DNA of 64,000 nucleotides from Icerya purchasi (lineage: Eukaryota > Arthropoda > Insecta > Hemiptera > Monophlebidae). Positions 41,065 to 52,280 of the stretch are shown here, one piece after another (within the stretch, counting starts at the first letter, position 1; every line of letters begins with the position of its first letter). Both the position numbers and the translations under genes were made by a program. The notes below the pieces were generated by a model. That model was not told the origin of the DNA. It did not search any database and saw only the letters and a program-made list of their open reading frames with translations. The DNA lies in contig CM077115.1 of NCBI GenBank assembly GCA_039619475.1, forward strand, positions 595,783,643 through 595,847,642, written 5' to 3'.

Positions 41065-41625
41065 GTAAATAAATGAACAAATAAAATATAATGAAATCTT
41101 CTATAGCAATACAATCAAGTAAGTAAATAGTGATAAGTAAATATATAAAACATAGTAAGATAAAACACGATAAATCTATAAATACTGTACAAACGTATAA
41201 CGGAACAGACTAGTGTAACAAAATCAATAACACTTCCAGAAGAATAATCAATAATAACTGAAACGGGCCCTTTTGACTTAAAACTAAAACAAATAAAAAG
41301 AATACAATAATATTATAGTTACAACAGCAATTTACACGTGCTAACTTAGTTAGGTTTCTGTTTCTTTTGTTCTTCTGGTTTTTGATATGCCGAAAGATCA
41401 ATTCACTATTCTATCCTTTCAATTAGTTCATGTTTACAATTTTTATAAATCTATGCCTATACATAAACTTACTAGCCTTACCCAGATATATTATTATATT
41501 ACCAATGCACTAATTACATTGCTCACAGTCACCAGATGTAACAGCTTGCATATAATAATAATAGTAATAACAAATAGCAATAATAATAGTAATAATAATA
41601 GCAATAATAATAGTAATAAATAATA
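41065..41625. other. No gene recognised; (AAT)n-type repeats at the right end
   Basis: AT-rich DNA with an imperfect AAT/AGT microsatellite at 41,555-41,626. The plus-strand frame ending in NSNNNSNNN is a microsatellite artefact. Confidence 0.55.
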
Positions 41626-41628
41626 AAT

Positions 41629-42390
41629 ATTCAAATCAAATCAAATCGTTTATTATTACTATTACCTTACATTTCCCATCTATGCGCATATTTGCGCGAG
41701 CGATGGGTATTTGAAAATAAAAAATACAACAATGAAAATGAAAAATCTTTACAATTTTCAAACAAAATATGAAAGTGAAATACTAAAATAAAGTGAAATA
41801 CATTAAATTACATTAGCGTAGCGCGTGCATCTGGATTAAATGAAGGGAACTGAAATGGTTTTCCAAACAAAGTCCAAGTATACAAACGAAATTAATCTAA
41901 TTAAATAGCTAAATAATTAAATAATATAAATTAAATCTAACCGGAAATATAATATTAAACGCCAATTTAAAGATGATGATCATGTCAAACTCAATTGGAA
42001 CTTTCTTTAAAATAATTCGTTAAGCATTTGCGTCTCTTCTTGTAGTTTTTAAGATTTTCTTTGACGTGATCCGGTAGAAAATTATAAAGTAAAGGAGCCA
42101 TGTAGACCATTTGTATTTTGGAATGGTATTTATTAAAATTAGGTACCACTGCTATTTCCCTACCAGAGCTTCTGGTTTTACCCTCCTTATATAAAAATGT
42201 AAATTCCTCTCTGTTTTTAATCATATAAAGTAGTACCTGAATCTTATATAAAATTCTTATATTCAGGAAATTGTATTTGCAACTGATGTTACTTTGTTTA
42301 TGAGCTTAAATATCCTGTTTTGCAAAATGTCCAGTTGTGTCTTCTGTTATATTCAGCTACTTTCCCCCAGTGCATTAGTCCATAGGTAAG
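41629..42390 (-). pseudogene. 5'-truncated CR1/Jockey-like LINE fossil with pentamer tail
   Basis: The minus strand reads, from right to left, GLMHWGKVAEYNRR, LDILQNRIFKLINK, and then (42,224 down) VVPNFNKYHSKIQMVYMAPLLYN and FLPDHVKENLKNYKKR with a stop near 41,991. These are the post-RT blocks (YG...WG, LQ-KRILR, LYN-LP) found at the C-terminus of LINEs without RNase H. About 330 bases of UTR follow to a tail of GATTT pentamers and an ATT repeat (41,631-41,660). The RT core is lost. Confidence 0.75.
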
Positions 42391-42394
42391 GACC

Positions 42395-42815
42395 GGTAGG
42401 TATAGAAATAATAATGACAATAGCAATGATTGTAATAGTAATTATGATATTTATAATGATTAAAAAGTTTGTTCTTATAACAGTATCAATTAATAATGTA
42501 ACACTATTATTTACTATAATTTGAAGGGTTGCTATATATCATTACTGCGGATGATAGATATTTAATGGTAGCTGCAACAGCTAGATTGAATAGTTTTTCC
42601 CTCTTTTCCTTCTTCATTTCCCACCCCTCTGACCTGTCTTGCAGGTTTACTGAAATGTGCAATTTATGTATACATTCGGTTTTTTTTTTGGTTTTTTTTA
42701 TTGATGGTTTTGTAATAATAATAATAAAAAAAAAACTAGCAAATGATATTTCTAAAAACAAGTGTATTAGCGGGGGGAAAAAATGTTACTTAATAATAAT
42801 ACTAAAAAGTAGAAA
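42395..42815. other. No gene recognised
   Basis: AT-rich; the opposite-strand frames at 42.5-42.84 kb mirror each other and have no domain. Confidence 0.5.
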
Positions 42816-42820
42816 AGTAA

Positions 42821-42986
42821 TTTCGCGAAATATTCACTGAGGTTAGTTATTCTTTTTTTATTGAATATTTCATTTTTTTTTTTTTTCGTAAGTAAATATA
42901 TATTGTAAATGTTTAAAAAAGTGTTTTAAAAAACTGAAATATTCAATAAAAAAAGAATAGACTAACCTGAGTGAATATTTCGCGAA
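42821..42986. mobile_element. Small TIR element (MITE) of 166 bp
   Basis: Arms of 52 bases at 42,821-42,872 and 42,935-42,986 are almost perfect reverse complements, starting TTTCGCGAAATATTCACTGA. They flank a 62-base T-rich centre. The compact size and long terminal inverted repeats indicate a MITE or a hairpin derived from a DNA transposon. A target duplication is not clear and no superfamily is assigned. Confidence 0.8.
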
Positions 42987-42989
42987 AAA

Positions 42990-44600
42990 TGTGTCCTTCA
43001 AATAAAAATAAAAGAAGTGATTTTTCTCGAATGGCAATTTAAAGGCGATTTCTGAACTATAATGAAATAGCAGGGCGATGTAAAACTAAAGCGCGCCACA
43101 CTTTTATGTTATAACTTAACAACTTTTGGAAAATTACCATTTGAGAAAAATTATTTTGGTCACTAAGCTGTGAGTTTTTCTATTTCTTAGATTTTTTTTT
43201 TTTTTCGAATAAAATTCTTAAAAATCGAAATACACCCTAACCTGTAATGTTTCCTGTGACGCTTAATATATTCATTAAAAACATCATACCGACATAAGTT
43301 GCTCCGAAACAGGTCGGTCTGCTATTTTTAGTAAATATTTTTATTTAAAATTATTTGAAAAAAAAAAAATTAATTAATTAATTAATAATTTGTTTACTTC
43401 GTTTATTGCCCCTTTTCGCCTCCGTGTTATCAATTTAGTGTTTTTTTCTATTTGGCGTCTTTGATTTGCTTTTTTGTTTAATCCTGTCGACTTTCAATTT
43501 GTATTTTAACTTAATATTGCGAATTCATTTTAATCTCCGTGAGCGCTGACAAAAAGCATTCGCTTAAAATCGTTTGTAAATTATTCTTAAATTGAATGTG
43601 GTTAACAATTTCCTTTTTAGTGCGCTAAAATGTATATCGGTAAAAGTGTAATTGTTTTATATAAGAAGTTGTGTTCTTACAATGTTTTACCTTTTTACGA
43701 ATATCATACGGAGGGCTAGCTACTAGTTTTTAGGTAATGTCATCTTAAGCGGAGTGTAGAGTTCACGTAAATGGGAAAAATAAAGAGCAAATCAGAAAAC
43801 TACTATTATAGAAGGGGGGGGGGGGGGGAGAAAAAACGTGCAGGGCGTGGAATAGACAGTTTATGAACAAGCGGAACTGGAACAGCAACCGGAACCCGAT
43901 AGGAAATGAGAATTCTCGGATAAAAAAAAGGAGATTCCCTTTTTCCTCTTTTCCTTCGTTCGTCTCTTCTTCGGTGATTATTTTATCCCGCTGGCGGGCA
44001 ACGATGTTTAAACAGGAACGCGCATAGTCTTGCTTTTTATTTTGCGTTGAGGAAAAATACAAAAAAAAAAAAATGTTCTCTACTCGGTTCCACTTTAACA
44101 GACTTTTATTGCAGAGTCATGATTTTCAAGATAAAACGAACTGATTAAAGTTTATCGGAAAAGAAGAAAGAAAAAAATTAGTACTAGCCGAATTCGAATT
44201 CAGAGCAACCAGATTCAGCAGCATTGCTCGATCAAAATCACAGCGATAAATTAAAAGCGAGAGAATATAAAATTAGCATTTGGTACTAATATTTTTCTAA
44301 ATTAGCGATAAACATTTTCGCAATACTTTAAAAATAACATTTTTTTCGGTAGCACCCTGAAAGACACATTGTTTTTAAAACGAAAAAAAAAAAAAAAAAA
44401 AAGAAAAAAATCATTAAAACTGAAAAAAATCGGACGAAATTTTTGCATGCCTAGTGATAATCTGCCCCGTTTAGAAGAGTCATCGTCCACACTTACACAT
44501 TCCCATACCCGACAGTTTTTTTGCTTTTTTTAGCAGTGGCTTTGTCAGCAAGAACATCAGTCTAAGAAATGGGAAGCAGGAGAAAATTAAATATTCTTAC
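42990..44600. other. No gene recognised; G-run and A-runs
   Basis: A run of 15 G lies at 43,814-43,828 and an A-run at about 44,384. The 99-codon minus-strand frame across the G-run encodes SPPPPP and is an artefact. Confidence 0.5.
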
Positions 44601-44609
44601 GCGTTTAAG

Positions 44610-44880
44610 GACAGAGAACAAAAAATAATTCAAGGGCAGGAATAACTGAAGCAGGAGGAAATAAGAGAATGCAAGCAGCACCGTTAAGGCCAGTAGGAGG
44701 GATATCAAGTTTAAATAGAGAAGAATAGAAGGACGTCTGCTCAGTAGAGAAAATAAAATACGATATCAGCATCGCAAATACGGATGTTGGATGAAAAGGA
44801 CAAAATGGAGTAGATGTAGATGAAAAGTATAAAATGGAGTAGATGTGGATGAAAAGGACAAAATGGAGTAGATGTGGATG
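44610..44880 (-). pseudogene. C-terminal scrap of the RNase H LINE family
   Basis: The minus strand reads, after a frameshift, CPFHPTSVFAMLIS then STEQTSFYSSLFKLDIP and ACILLFPPASVIPALELFF. This follows the copy at 60.7 kb (CPFHPPT, then STERAILYSNLLSLGLP, YILTFPSPSVVPLLSAF) nearly position by position. Upstream on its strand, the first cysteine region is swallowed by a 29-bp minisatellite. Confidence 0.7.
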
Positions 44881-44884
44881 AAAA
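44789..44884. repeat. 29-bp minisatellite, 3.3 copies
   Basis: The units are 44,789-44,817, 44,818-44,846, 44,847-44,875 and a partial unit to 44,884. Each contains AAAATGGAGTAGATGT; units 1 and 3 are identical and unit 2 has three changes (first base and two in the middle). The repeat has arisen inside the LINE fossil. Confidence 0.97.
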
Positions 44885-44949
44885 CCGAGAAAGCGATGCA
44901 GCAAGGAGACTACGGCTAAAGCGAAAGCGAAATGATTAAGAGAGATCAC

Positions 44950-46467
44950 AGTTGTTAATTTTCCTTTTTTGTTTTTCTAACCTGCAAACTTATGAATGGT
45001 CCTGCACCTTTGCGCTAATTGCACATAGTTCACATTTTCATAATGTTACCTTTTTGTTTTATTCATTTTTTTTTCTCTCGCACACGACTCATAATACACA
45101 TCTATAAGAATAGAAGTTACGCTTATTGTTTGTGCCTCTCAAACTCACTCATTCCGCGATATCCTACAAAAAATACCGTTCAAATTTTATACGTCACCGT
45201 AAACACTGATAAAGCACTTTACAATTTTTTATTTCGGTCGTGAGAACAATTTACCGAATTATCCGTTTTACATATAGACAAGCTTCTCTACGAAGTATAA
45301 TTATGAATAAAGAACTATGCTTAGTAATGTCAGAGACTACAGATACACGTTTGTGCCGTCAGCAGGCGATGGTACCGATGACAGCAGCGAGCCATTGGAG
45401 GTCTGTCAGTGAACGCGGCAACGTGATTGCGTGTACTTGCACTGATAGTGGACGAGTTCATCTCGAACGATGGAATAGTTTACTCGAGTCAAAATTTGAT
45501 TATTTACACCTAATTTCAAACTGGAGCAGCCGGAAAGAAAAGAGCGACTAGAGTTAGCTTTTAATATTTAGACCTGATCCAAGATTTTGTTACCTCGAAC
45601 CTTGCAACTAATTCGATGAAGTGTAAAAGGATACACATATAATAATGAGGTACCAAAAAAAAAAAAAAAAAAAAAAAATTCTTCGGACACGTTGATCGGC
45701 TCTTGAAGTCTGCATTACCTACTTTTACTGCTAGCGTCGCCACTGGAATGCACCAGATCCGAAAACATGAGGGTGCATACTAATGAGATGGCTGAGCGAC
45801 GTCGTCTTACGCACTCCAATGTAAAATGTTGGTTCATCTTTACAAAACCGACTTTGGATGATACAAACATCTGTCAGCGATCGAGTTGGCATAGTACTCT
45901 CTGAGAATTCGGAATTTATTCTTTCTATGGTACATGTAAAATAGCCTGTTCATGTAATGATTTTTAAAATTAAAAAATTAAAAAAAAAAAAAAAAAGAAG
46001 TGAAACGCAACAGCAGAACGCGATTCGGAAAATTCACTTAAAATTTGGATTCTAAGTTACGAATTTGGAACGTTTGTTGCGCTCCACCAAAAGTTTCACT
46101 CCTATTTTCTACAAATGAAAATAAAAATTTATTTTACGCTTAATGTGGTAGCCAAGACTGGTGCAATAGTACGTCTGTAAGCAGGTATAACGTGCATGGC
46201 AATGCAAGAGTAGTCAATTAGACTCGGGTGAATTTCGAATAATGGAATAGCACAGTTGGGTTAAAGTTCGGTCACTCAAATTTGATTTGCGCAGTGCCAG
46301 AGAGTGAAGAACGGGTTGGAGATTAGTTTTTGGTACTGCAGTAGCGTACTTCGGTTACTTCGAGATACTTTTAGACTCGAAAATTTGGAAACGCATCACT
46401 GGGGACACATATAGTATAGCTAGGTGCGGAAAGGGGGCTGAGGCTAATAATTTTTGGAACCACGAAA
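44950..46467. other. Poly(A) tract and unrecognised open frame
   Basis: An A-run of about 25 lies at 45,655-45,679. A 103-codon plus-strand frame at 45,240-45,551 starts at GTG and resembles no family I know. A block at about 45,450-45,505 seems related to one at 46,215-46,285 (both have CGAA..ATGGAATAG and CAAATTTGATT-like pieces), suggesting a degenerate dispersed repeat. Confidence 0.4.
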
Positions 46468-46475
46468 GCTTAAAC

Positions 46476-47096
46476 CAGTGGCGGATCCACGGAGGGCGGA
46501 TAGGGGACATTCCTCCTTGGAAACAGCCAAAGTCTCCATGAAAAAATTTGTTATAACAGAGGAAACTTAATTTATACTATAAAAGATTTGTATAAATGTT
46601 ATACTTGTTGGATTTTAATAATTAATATTTAATACTGTTTTCTAGTAAAACTATTAATGTTACGTTTTTATTCTATTTTAAATGTAATTATCATCGATCT
46701 TTTGCTATTTTTATTTATTTTTAACTTTTATTTTGTAATTTTAATTAAAAATAGTAGTTCAATGAGAAATACATATATATTTAAACTTCCCCATGGGGAC
46801 GAATTCGGATCGGATTACTAACAAAAATAAAAAAGAAATAAATTGTCTAATAAAAATACTATCTTTCTTACTATTTCTAAACTACCATATATTTAAGGTA
46901 TGATTTTATAATTTCATTTTATTATTTTCATAACTAAAAATAAAACAAAAGTTAAATTAAAAATCGTAATAATTATGTATTTTTAAAACACATTTTTATG
47001 AATTTCTACAAAGGTCGCTATTTGATTTTCTTTATGAAACCTACCGCAGAAGATTTTACGTAATTATATAACCCCTTCAATCTGGGTCCGCCCTTA
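46476..47096. mobile_element. Non-autonomous hAT-type element (621 bp)
   Basis: The left end is CAGTGGCGGATCC, and the right end on the complementary strand is TAAGGGCGGACCC (9 of 13 matches). Exact 8-bp direct repeats GCTTAAAC flank it at 46,468-46,475 and 47,097-47,104. The CAGTGGCGGATCC-type terminus is common in animal hAT elements. The interior is AT-rich and non-coding. A hAT transposase fossil lies just downstream, but the two need not belong together. Confidence 0.88.
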
Positions 47097-47104
47097 GCTT
47101 AAAC

Positions 47105-47495
47105 TATTTCGGAAAATTTGTTGGATTCCCCGAGCTTGTACAGCCAGAAGGAAGGAGGGCTTTGGTCACTTTTGAGGCGAAGGATACTTGGACTATTTTT
47201 AAAAATTTGCTCACAGATAACCGGACGCGTGCGACAGCGGAGAAAAGGCGACGGGGTTACTTTCAGGGCATCTGGAAATGGCGTTGTTTTCTGCCCTCCG
47301 CACTGGGTTTACCCTCTTCGCCTGACCGTAAACTCCGTACTAAATATGTTTCAAATAATGCAAAGCCCATCGTAAGGGAAGTTTTTCTTTACACAGATTA
47401 CTGATTTGACACCAAAAAAAAATACAGTTAAAAATATTTTAGAAATCAGCGACACTCGGTAAAATAGTACGACAAGGTAATATGGATGGGTGCTC
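47105..47495. other. Unrecognised, relatively GC-rich segment
   Basis: Two overlapping plus-strand frames (47,118-47,404) cover it, neither with a recognisable domain. It may be a decayed part of the hAT gene downstream. Confidence 0.35.
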
Positions 47496-47499
47496 TACT

Positions 47500-48650
47500 T
47501 TGGCGAACATGTTTCTAGAGTTCAATTTTACAAGCGTCTTTTCCGAAAGCTCTATATCGTGTACATTGTTCCGAAAGATTACTGTAAAATACGTACTATC
47601 AGAAATTGTCCTGACTTAGTGAATTCAAATGTGTCTGGTAACTTGTTGTTAAAAAAGTATACATCACATCGCCTGCTTAATTCTCGAGGCCGAAAAAAAT
47701 ACGTTTTTTCAGTCTATGTGAAATTATTAAGCGTCAGGATGCTGTCTTGTTCATGCTACAGTTGTTATCTCCCGGTGGTCGAGCGACATGATCAACTGAT
47801 TCAAATTTACTTGCTGGAATTGCGGAAAGCAGCGTTGTTGCTGGACTCGTGAATACTTATTTAGTATTATACTGCAACACTTACCAAATAGCTACAAAAG
47901 CCTGAATAAAACACCGGCTGCTGATAACACTTCGAAGTTTACCTGAACCTGAGCTTGCAAATAAAAATCAAGATATATTTCAAAGTTTATACTGACATAT
48001 TACAAAAGGCGATGGCAAAAAAAAATTTCAATGCGACAATCAGAATTCTTTGTTAGGGCGATGTAGCAAACGCAAAGAGATATAATTCACTTGGCACAAT
48101 AATAAACCTAAAGAATATTTCAGGCGGAGTCGTTGTTTATTTCTTGCTCGGACACTCTTATTTCTGGGCTCGCAGATTGTTTTCGGAAAGAAAGGAAGTA
48201 GTTTAGAAAGTTTTGATGTTTTTCTTCCTAGGGAAATTTAAGTACAGCAAAAGTGAAGTTTTCACAGAAAAAACTTAATATCTATTACTAGGACGATCGA
48301 GCAGTACCGAACTATTGAAACAGAATACTTACTCTGATGTTGTAGAAAACGATAACTTGCCAGTGAGAAGCAGAGAAACTGAAAATAATTCTGGCCGTTT
48401 TATACAACTGCGACAAATACTTTTATTCTAACATTCGCTATATTTGCTACACAACTTCAGTTTCTACGTCTGAAGTTGAATTTTCTCTTTTTTTTTAACT
48501 TGAAAAAGAATTAAAAGTTATCTTAGAAACTCAACAATGATCGGCTGACAGGATTGGCCGTTATGTAAATTCATTATCCAATTTTTATCACTGCAGCAGA
48601 AGTTCTCGATGTAACGGCTACTAGAAGTGGAAAGAGAAAATTGCTTCGGT
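47500..48650 (+). pseudogene. hAT-family transposase fossil
   Basis: The clearest part is the C-terminal hAT dimerisation domain at about 48,450-48,620: TTSVSTSEVEFSLFF, then, with frame changes, LKRIKSYLRNSTM and DRLTGLAVM followed by IH. This is the standard order SASERSFS-LKRIKTYLRSTM-RLxGLAxLxIH. Upstream, near 47,655, LKKYTSHRLLNSRGR may be the conserved HRW region, and the segment to 47,850 stays open, but similarity there is weak. Many stops and frameshifts occur. The domain normally joins transposase subunits and contributes to the catalytic fold. The catalytic acidic residues were not located. Confidence 0.7.
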
Positions 48651-48654
48651 AAAC

Positions 48655-49605
48655 TTAAAAGTTTCTGTATAAATTTCAGAATTTTGAATAATAAATACTT
48701 TTCTTCCGTCTACTGTTAGATTTTATATTTATTCAATTGTACGCGACGTTTGAAGATTCGAAATATACAAAATTAAATAAATTTCTTTTTACTTACTCCG
48801 CATATTTTATGTATTTTTCTATCGTTAGTATCGGTCCCTCCCTCTTACATACAACAAATGGAAAAAAAACAAAACAAACAAATAAAATAGAGTAAATTTT
48901 ATTAATTAACCTCTTGGCTGATGCATACGGTGCTGCTTGGAACTTAATTAGTTGAGTTTATCCAACATGAAGGGCTAATTTACTTAAAGTGAATTATATT
49001 TTTCTATCGTGTATCAGCTTGCAATCTGAGATTTGTTCGACTTAAATTATTAGCGATTATAGGTGTGAGAATAATCAAATTATAAATCTAAATTTCTATT
49101 ACCTTTAAATATCATACGCACCAGTAAGGGAAAAATCAGTTTCAAAAACAAATTCGAGGGGGGTTTAAGTAAATACATGTACATTTTGTAAGTGTTTATG
49201 AATTTGAATACTATAATTGTAATTTATCGGCATCAATTCGAACTGTACTTAAACTATTTGGCCGATAATTAGTTAAACAATAAAGACGAAATATCTTATT
49301 GGAATGTAATATTCTAAATTCACTAAAAGTATTAATAATAATAATAATAATAATAATAATTCCTAAAAACAGTTAGGCCATCAGGAAGCTGCAATTGAAT
49401 AAATCGCTGTATATTCACATGCAAAAGTCTGTCGTCATATTAGATACGTGTAATACTGTTAGACTGGTCGCTGACGAAAAGAAGTAATTCTACAGTACTT
49501 GGCTAAATGCCCGTATAGGATTTTTATTTTTACCTAGATAGACTAAAGAAATGATATAATAACAACAATAATAATAATAGTAATCCTAATCGAATACCCA
49601 GCTAA
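48655..49605. other. No gene recognised
   Basis: AT-rich, with (AAT)n at about 49,332-49,361 and an AAC/AAT repeat at 49,559-49,583. Confidence 0.55.
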
Positions 49606-49614
49606 CTACTGAAT

Positions 49615-50990
49615 ATGTGCAGATGATTTAGCAATTTACATGCGAGGAAATAACATAACATAGAAGGAAAATTACAATAACGGCAATTGAAAAGTAGGCA
49701 ATTGCAAATAATATACATTTTTCCACCAGCAAAACCTGTGTAATAAATTTTACCAAGAGGACTTGAGTACGCGAAATTAAGTTGAAACTAAAAGATACAT
49801 TTATAACTAACAAAAACAAAACGACTTTTTTGGGAGACTACTCATATTCGACAGAAACGGAAGTGCACGAAAGCTCTTAATCTGCTAAAAATGCTGCAAG
49901 GTAAGTCGTTGGGATCTGACAGAAGCATGTGCTCTTACGACTCTAACTCATGTCAGATCAATAATGGACTACGGTGCGATTATGCCACAGTGGCGGAAAG
50001 TACACTTAAGAAGCTGAATGCAATTTAGAATAACGCACTTGGAATAAGCAGCCGGGCGTTCTGTACCAGTCCAGTTAGTAGTTTGCATGTGGAAACAAAT
50101 ATGATGTCACTTAAACCACACCAGTGAATAATCCTATTAGCACTGAAATATTATATGAAACTCAGCGGCAACATGTGCGTCATATAAATTACTACAAAAC
50201 GTTCTATTCTAATCTGCATAAGATCTATCGCGACAGAAACAAACGCTTATCGCAGTTAAGTGCATTGACTACTTCAATTACCTACATATAAATCGACTTA
50301 CTGCCACTCCATCCGAACCTACAAAGCCGCCCTTTGATTGATATCATACGGACTTCAACAGAACACGAAAAAGACTTATTAAATGCAAAAAAAAAACAGT
50401 TAATGATCGCAATCAAGGATGTCGCTTAAAACATATATATGGTCAAACCAATTGAATAACAAGTTACGATAAATTAGATCATTAGGAAACATCACAAACA
50501 AACGAGAAGAGATTGTATTAAGCAGAATCCGCATCGGCCACACAAAACTAATACACGGAGCACCCCTACTACAAAGTGAACCTCCAGCATCATGTGTGTT
50601 TTGTGGTACTCAAAGTTTGTTCGTTGACCATAATGTCAAAAACTCAACAAGGAGCGTGAGGAAGCTTTCTCATCCGCACATAATGAGAAGAATTACTATG
50701 GAAGAGGCGCTTGGTAATGATGAAGCTGCAGTCCAAAATACTACTTTTAGATTCTTAAAAGCTATATTACGCCAGAAGATATGACTTTTAGTTTACGTAT
50801 TGTAGAATTATTTGTAATTATTGTTATTTATTTGATTTCTTAAATACGTGTAAATATGTGTAAAAGATACATAACTTTCCGTTTAAATACTACAAAATTA
50901 TCTGTAAATATCTGAATTGTAATGTATAGTAGACACAAATGACACTTATAAGTCGAGCGTCTGTAAATAAATATTGAATTTGAATTTGAA
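49615..50990 (+). pseudogene. I-type LINE fossil, RT motif C to 3' end
   Basis: The plus strand starts with CADDLAIYMRGNN near 49,625 (the F/YADD catalytic block). Then, through frameshifts, come ANNIHFSTSKTC, LTHVRSIMDYGA and an AFCTSPVSSLHVE stretch near 50,065 (post-RT blocks). A long unreadable interval where RNase H may have been is followed by EEIVLSRIRIGHTKLIHGAP near 50,500-50,570 and PPASCVFCGTQ, the Cys-containing C-terminal segment of I-type LINEs. A stop follows at about 50,784 and a UTR ends in TTGAATTTGAATTTGAAC plus an AAT repeat. The element is dead. A simple-repeat 3' tail is usual for this group. Confidence 0.78.
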
Positions 50991-50993
50991 CAA

Positions 50994-50994
50994 C

Positions 50995-51027
<33 letters not shown>
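50994..51027. repeat. (AAT)n microsatellite / LINE tail
   Basis: About eleven AAT units directly follow the GAATTT-repeat end of the LINE fossil, so the microsatellite probably grew from the element's tail. Confidence 0.9.
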
Positions 51028-51028
<1 letters not shown>

Positions 51029-51065
51029 TATGTTAATGATACTTATTGTTTAAATTTATCGTATA

Positions 51066-51264
51066 ATAAATAAAATTAAAACACACTAGGTATTATAAAC
51101 AATTATTTAATGTTTAATTACCCGACGCGTTTCGAAGACAGAGCTTCATGATCACGGGAGTTAGTTAATAACTCTTATGATCATGAAGCTCCGTCTTCGA
51201 AATGCGTCGGGTAATTAAATATTAAATGTTTATAATACCTAGTGTGTTTTAATTTTATTTATTA
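51066..51264. repeat. Palindrome of about 87-bp arms with hammerhead-like cores
   Basis: Arms 51,066-51,154 and 51,178-51,264 are reverse complements with few mismatches and a 23-base loop. Each arm contains, in the outward direction, ATGAAGCTC..GTCTTCGAAA followed by GCGTCGGG (GAAACGCGTC on the minus strand at 51,124-51,133, GAAATGCGTC on the plus strand at 51,199-51,208). The GAAG/CTTC stem and GAAAC-GC-GTC look like stem II and the minimal stem III of Penelope-type hammerheads, but the CTGATGA core is altered to ATCATGA. It may be an inverted pair of retroelement terminal sequences. Confidence 0.85.
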
Positions 51265-51269
51265 AACAA

Positions 51270-52275
51270 TAATAGACCTGTGTTTACTTTTTTCTTTTCT
51301 TCTAAAAATTGAAAATAGTTGCTGAAAATAAAACAATTAGCATCTTCAAAATCTTTAAATTTACTAGAAAAAAAAAATAAATAAATTTTAATTTCAGTTT
51401 TAATCCGAAAAATTCGCTTCATGTAAAATTCTGGATACAACTTTCCCGACCTTTCAGACTTAAAATAGATGCACGTAATAAATGCTGAAAATTTTATCTT
51501 TATAAAATTTATATAACATATATAAATATATTTATTTATTTACTTATATTTTTACACTGTAGGCAAAAAAGAAAATCCATTTCAGCTTTAATATTTAAGC
51601 GTTTATCGAAAAAAAGATGTAATCGGGGATATTCATATTGTTATGAATCGAAGCTCTCTGCTTCGCTGATTACGAGAGCTACTTGTTACGTCCTCGTTAG
51701 ACACGATTAAATTTTCTTTCAAAAAATTGCCGAACATATATATATATATATATATCTTTTACCGAATATACGGGTGCCAGTGACACTGACCGTACTACAA
51801 TATCAACAGCTCCCACGGCGTCGCATTAGGCTTTTGATTTAAAATAAGAAGAAATGATCTATTTTTATACTTCTCCGGAAAACGGCTAACCAAAAGAAAT
51901 CCCGGACCCACCCCTACTTTCCCCTACATGGGTAAGCCTCACGGTGGCACCTGTTCAGTAAGTTAAAACTTTTACCAAAAAAAAAAAAAAAAAAAAAAGC
52001 GTATATTTTCCACGACAATAACACAAATTTTGCTCGAAAAACACACAAAAGCAGTCGCGTACACGCAAAGTAAATCTATCTGCGACTAGATCGGAATCGA
52101 GACGGAACGAATTTTAACGCAATCTCCCTGTAAACTCTTACGAAAATGGCTAAGTAAAATTGCGCGACGACCACGATAACGATTTGCGATCAACTTTTAA
52201 ACGATGACGACGATTAGAACAAATAGAACCGCGACACACTGCGTTGACTAGCATATTAAAACAGTAATATATCGA
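51270..52275. other. No gene recognised; poly(A) and (TA)n tracts
   Basis: (TA)n lies at 51,737-51,754 and an A-run of about 20 at 51,978-51,998. Sequence before the A-run (51,860-51,977) may be a short retroposed 3' end. No coding block is legible. Confidence 0.45.
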
Positions 52276-52280
52276 CTTAA

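Noticed and set aside
41387..41623. Plus-strand frame ending in NSNNNSNNN
   Set aside because: Translation of an AAT/AGT microsatellite.
43763..44062. 99-codon minus-strand frame
   Set aside because: Crosses a 15-base G-run (SPPPPP) and has no recognisable domain.
44195..44235. Possible tRNA-like B box (GAATTCGAATTC) on the minus strand
   Set aside because: A palindromic EcoRI-like sequence with no convincing A box at the right distance.
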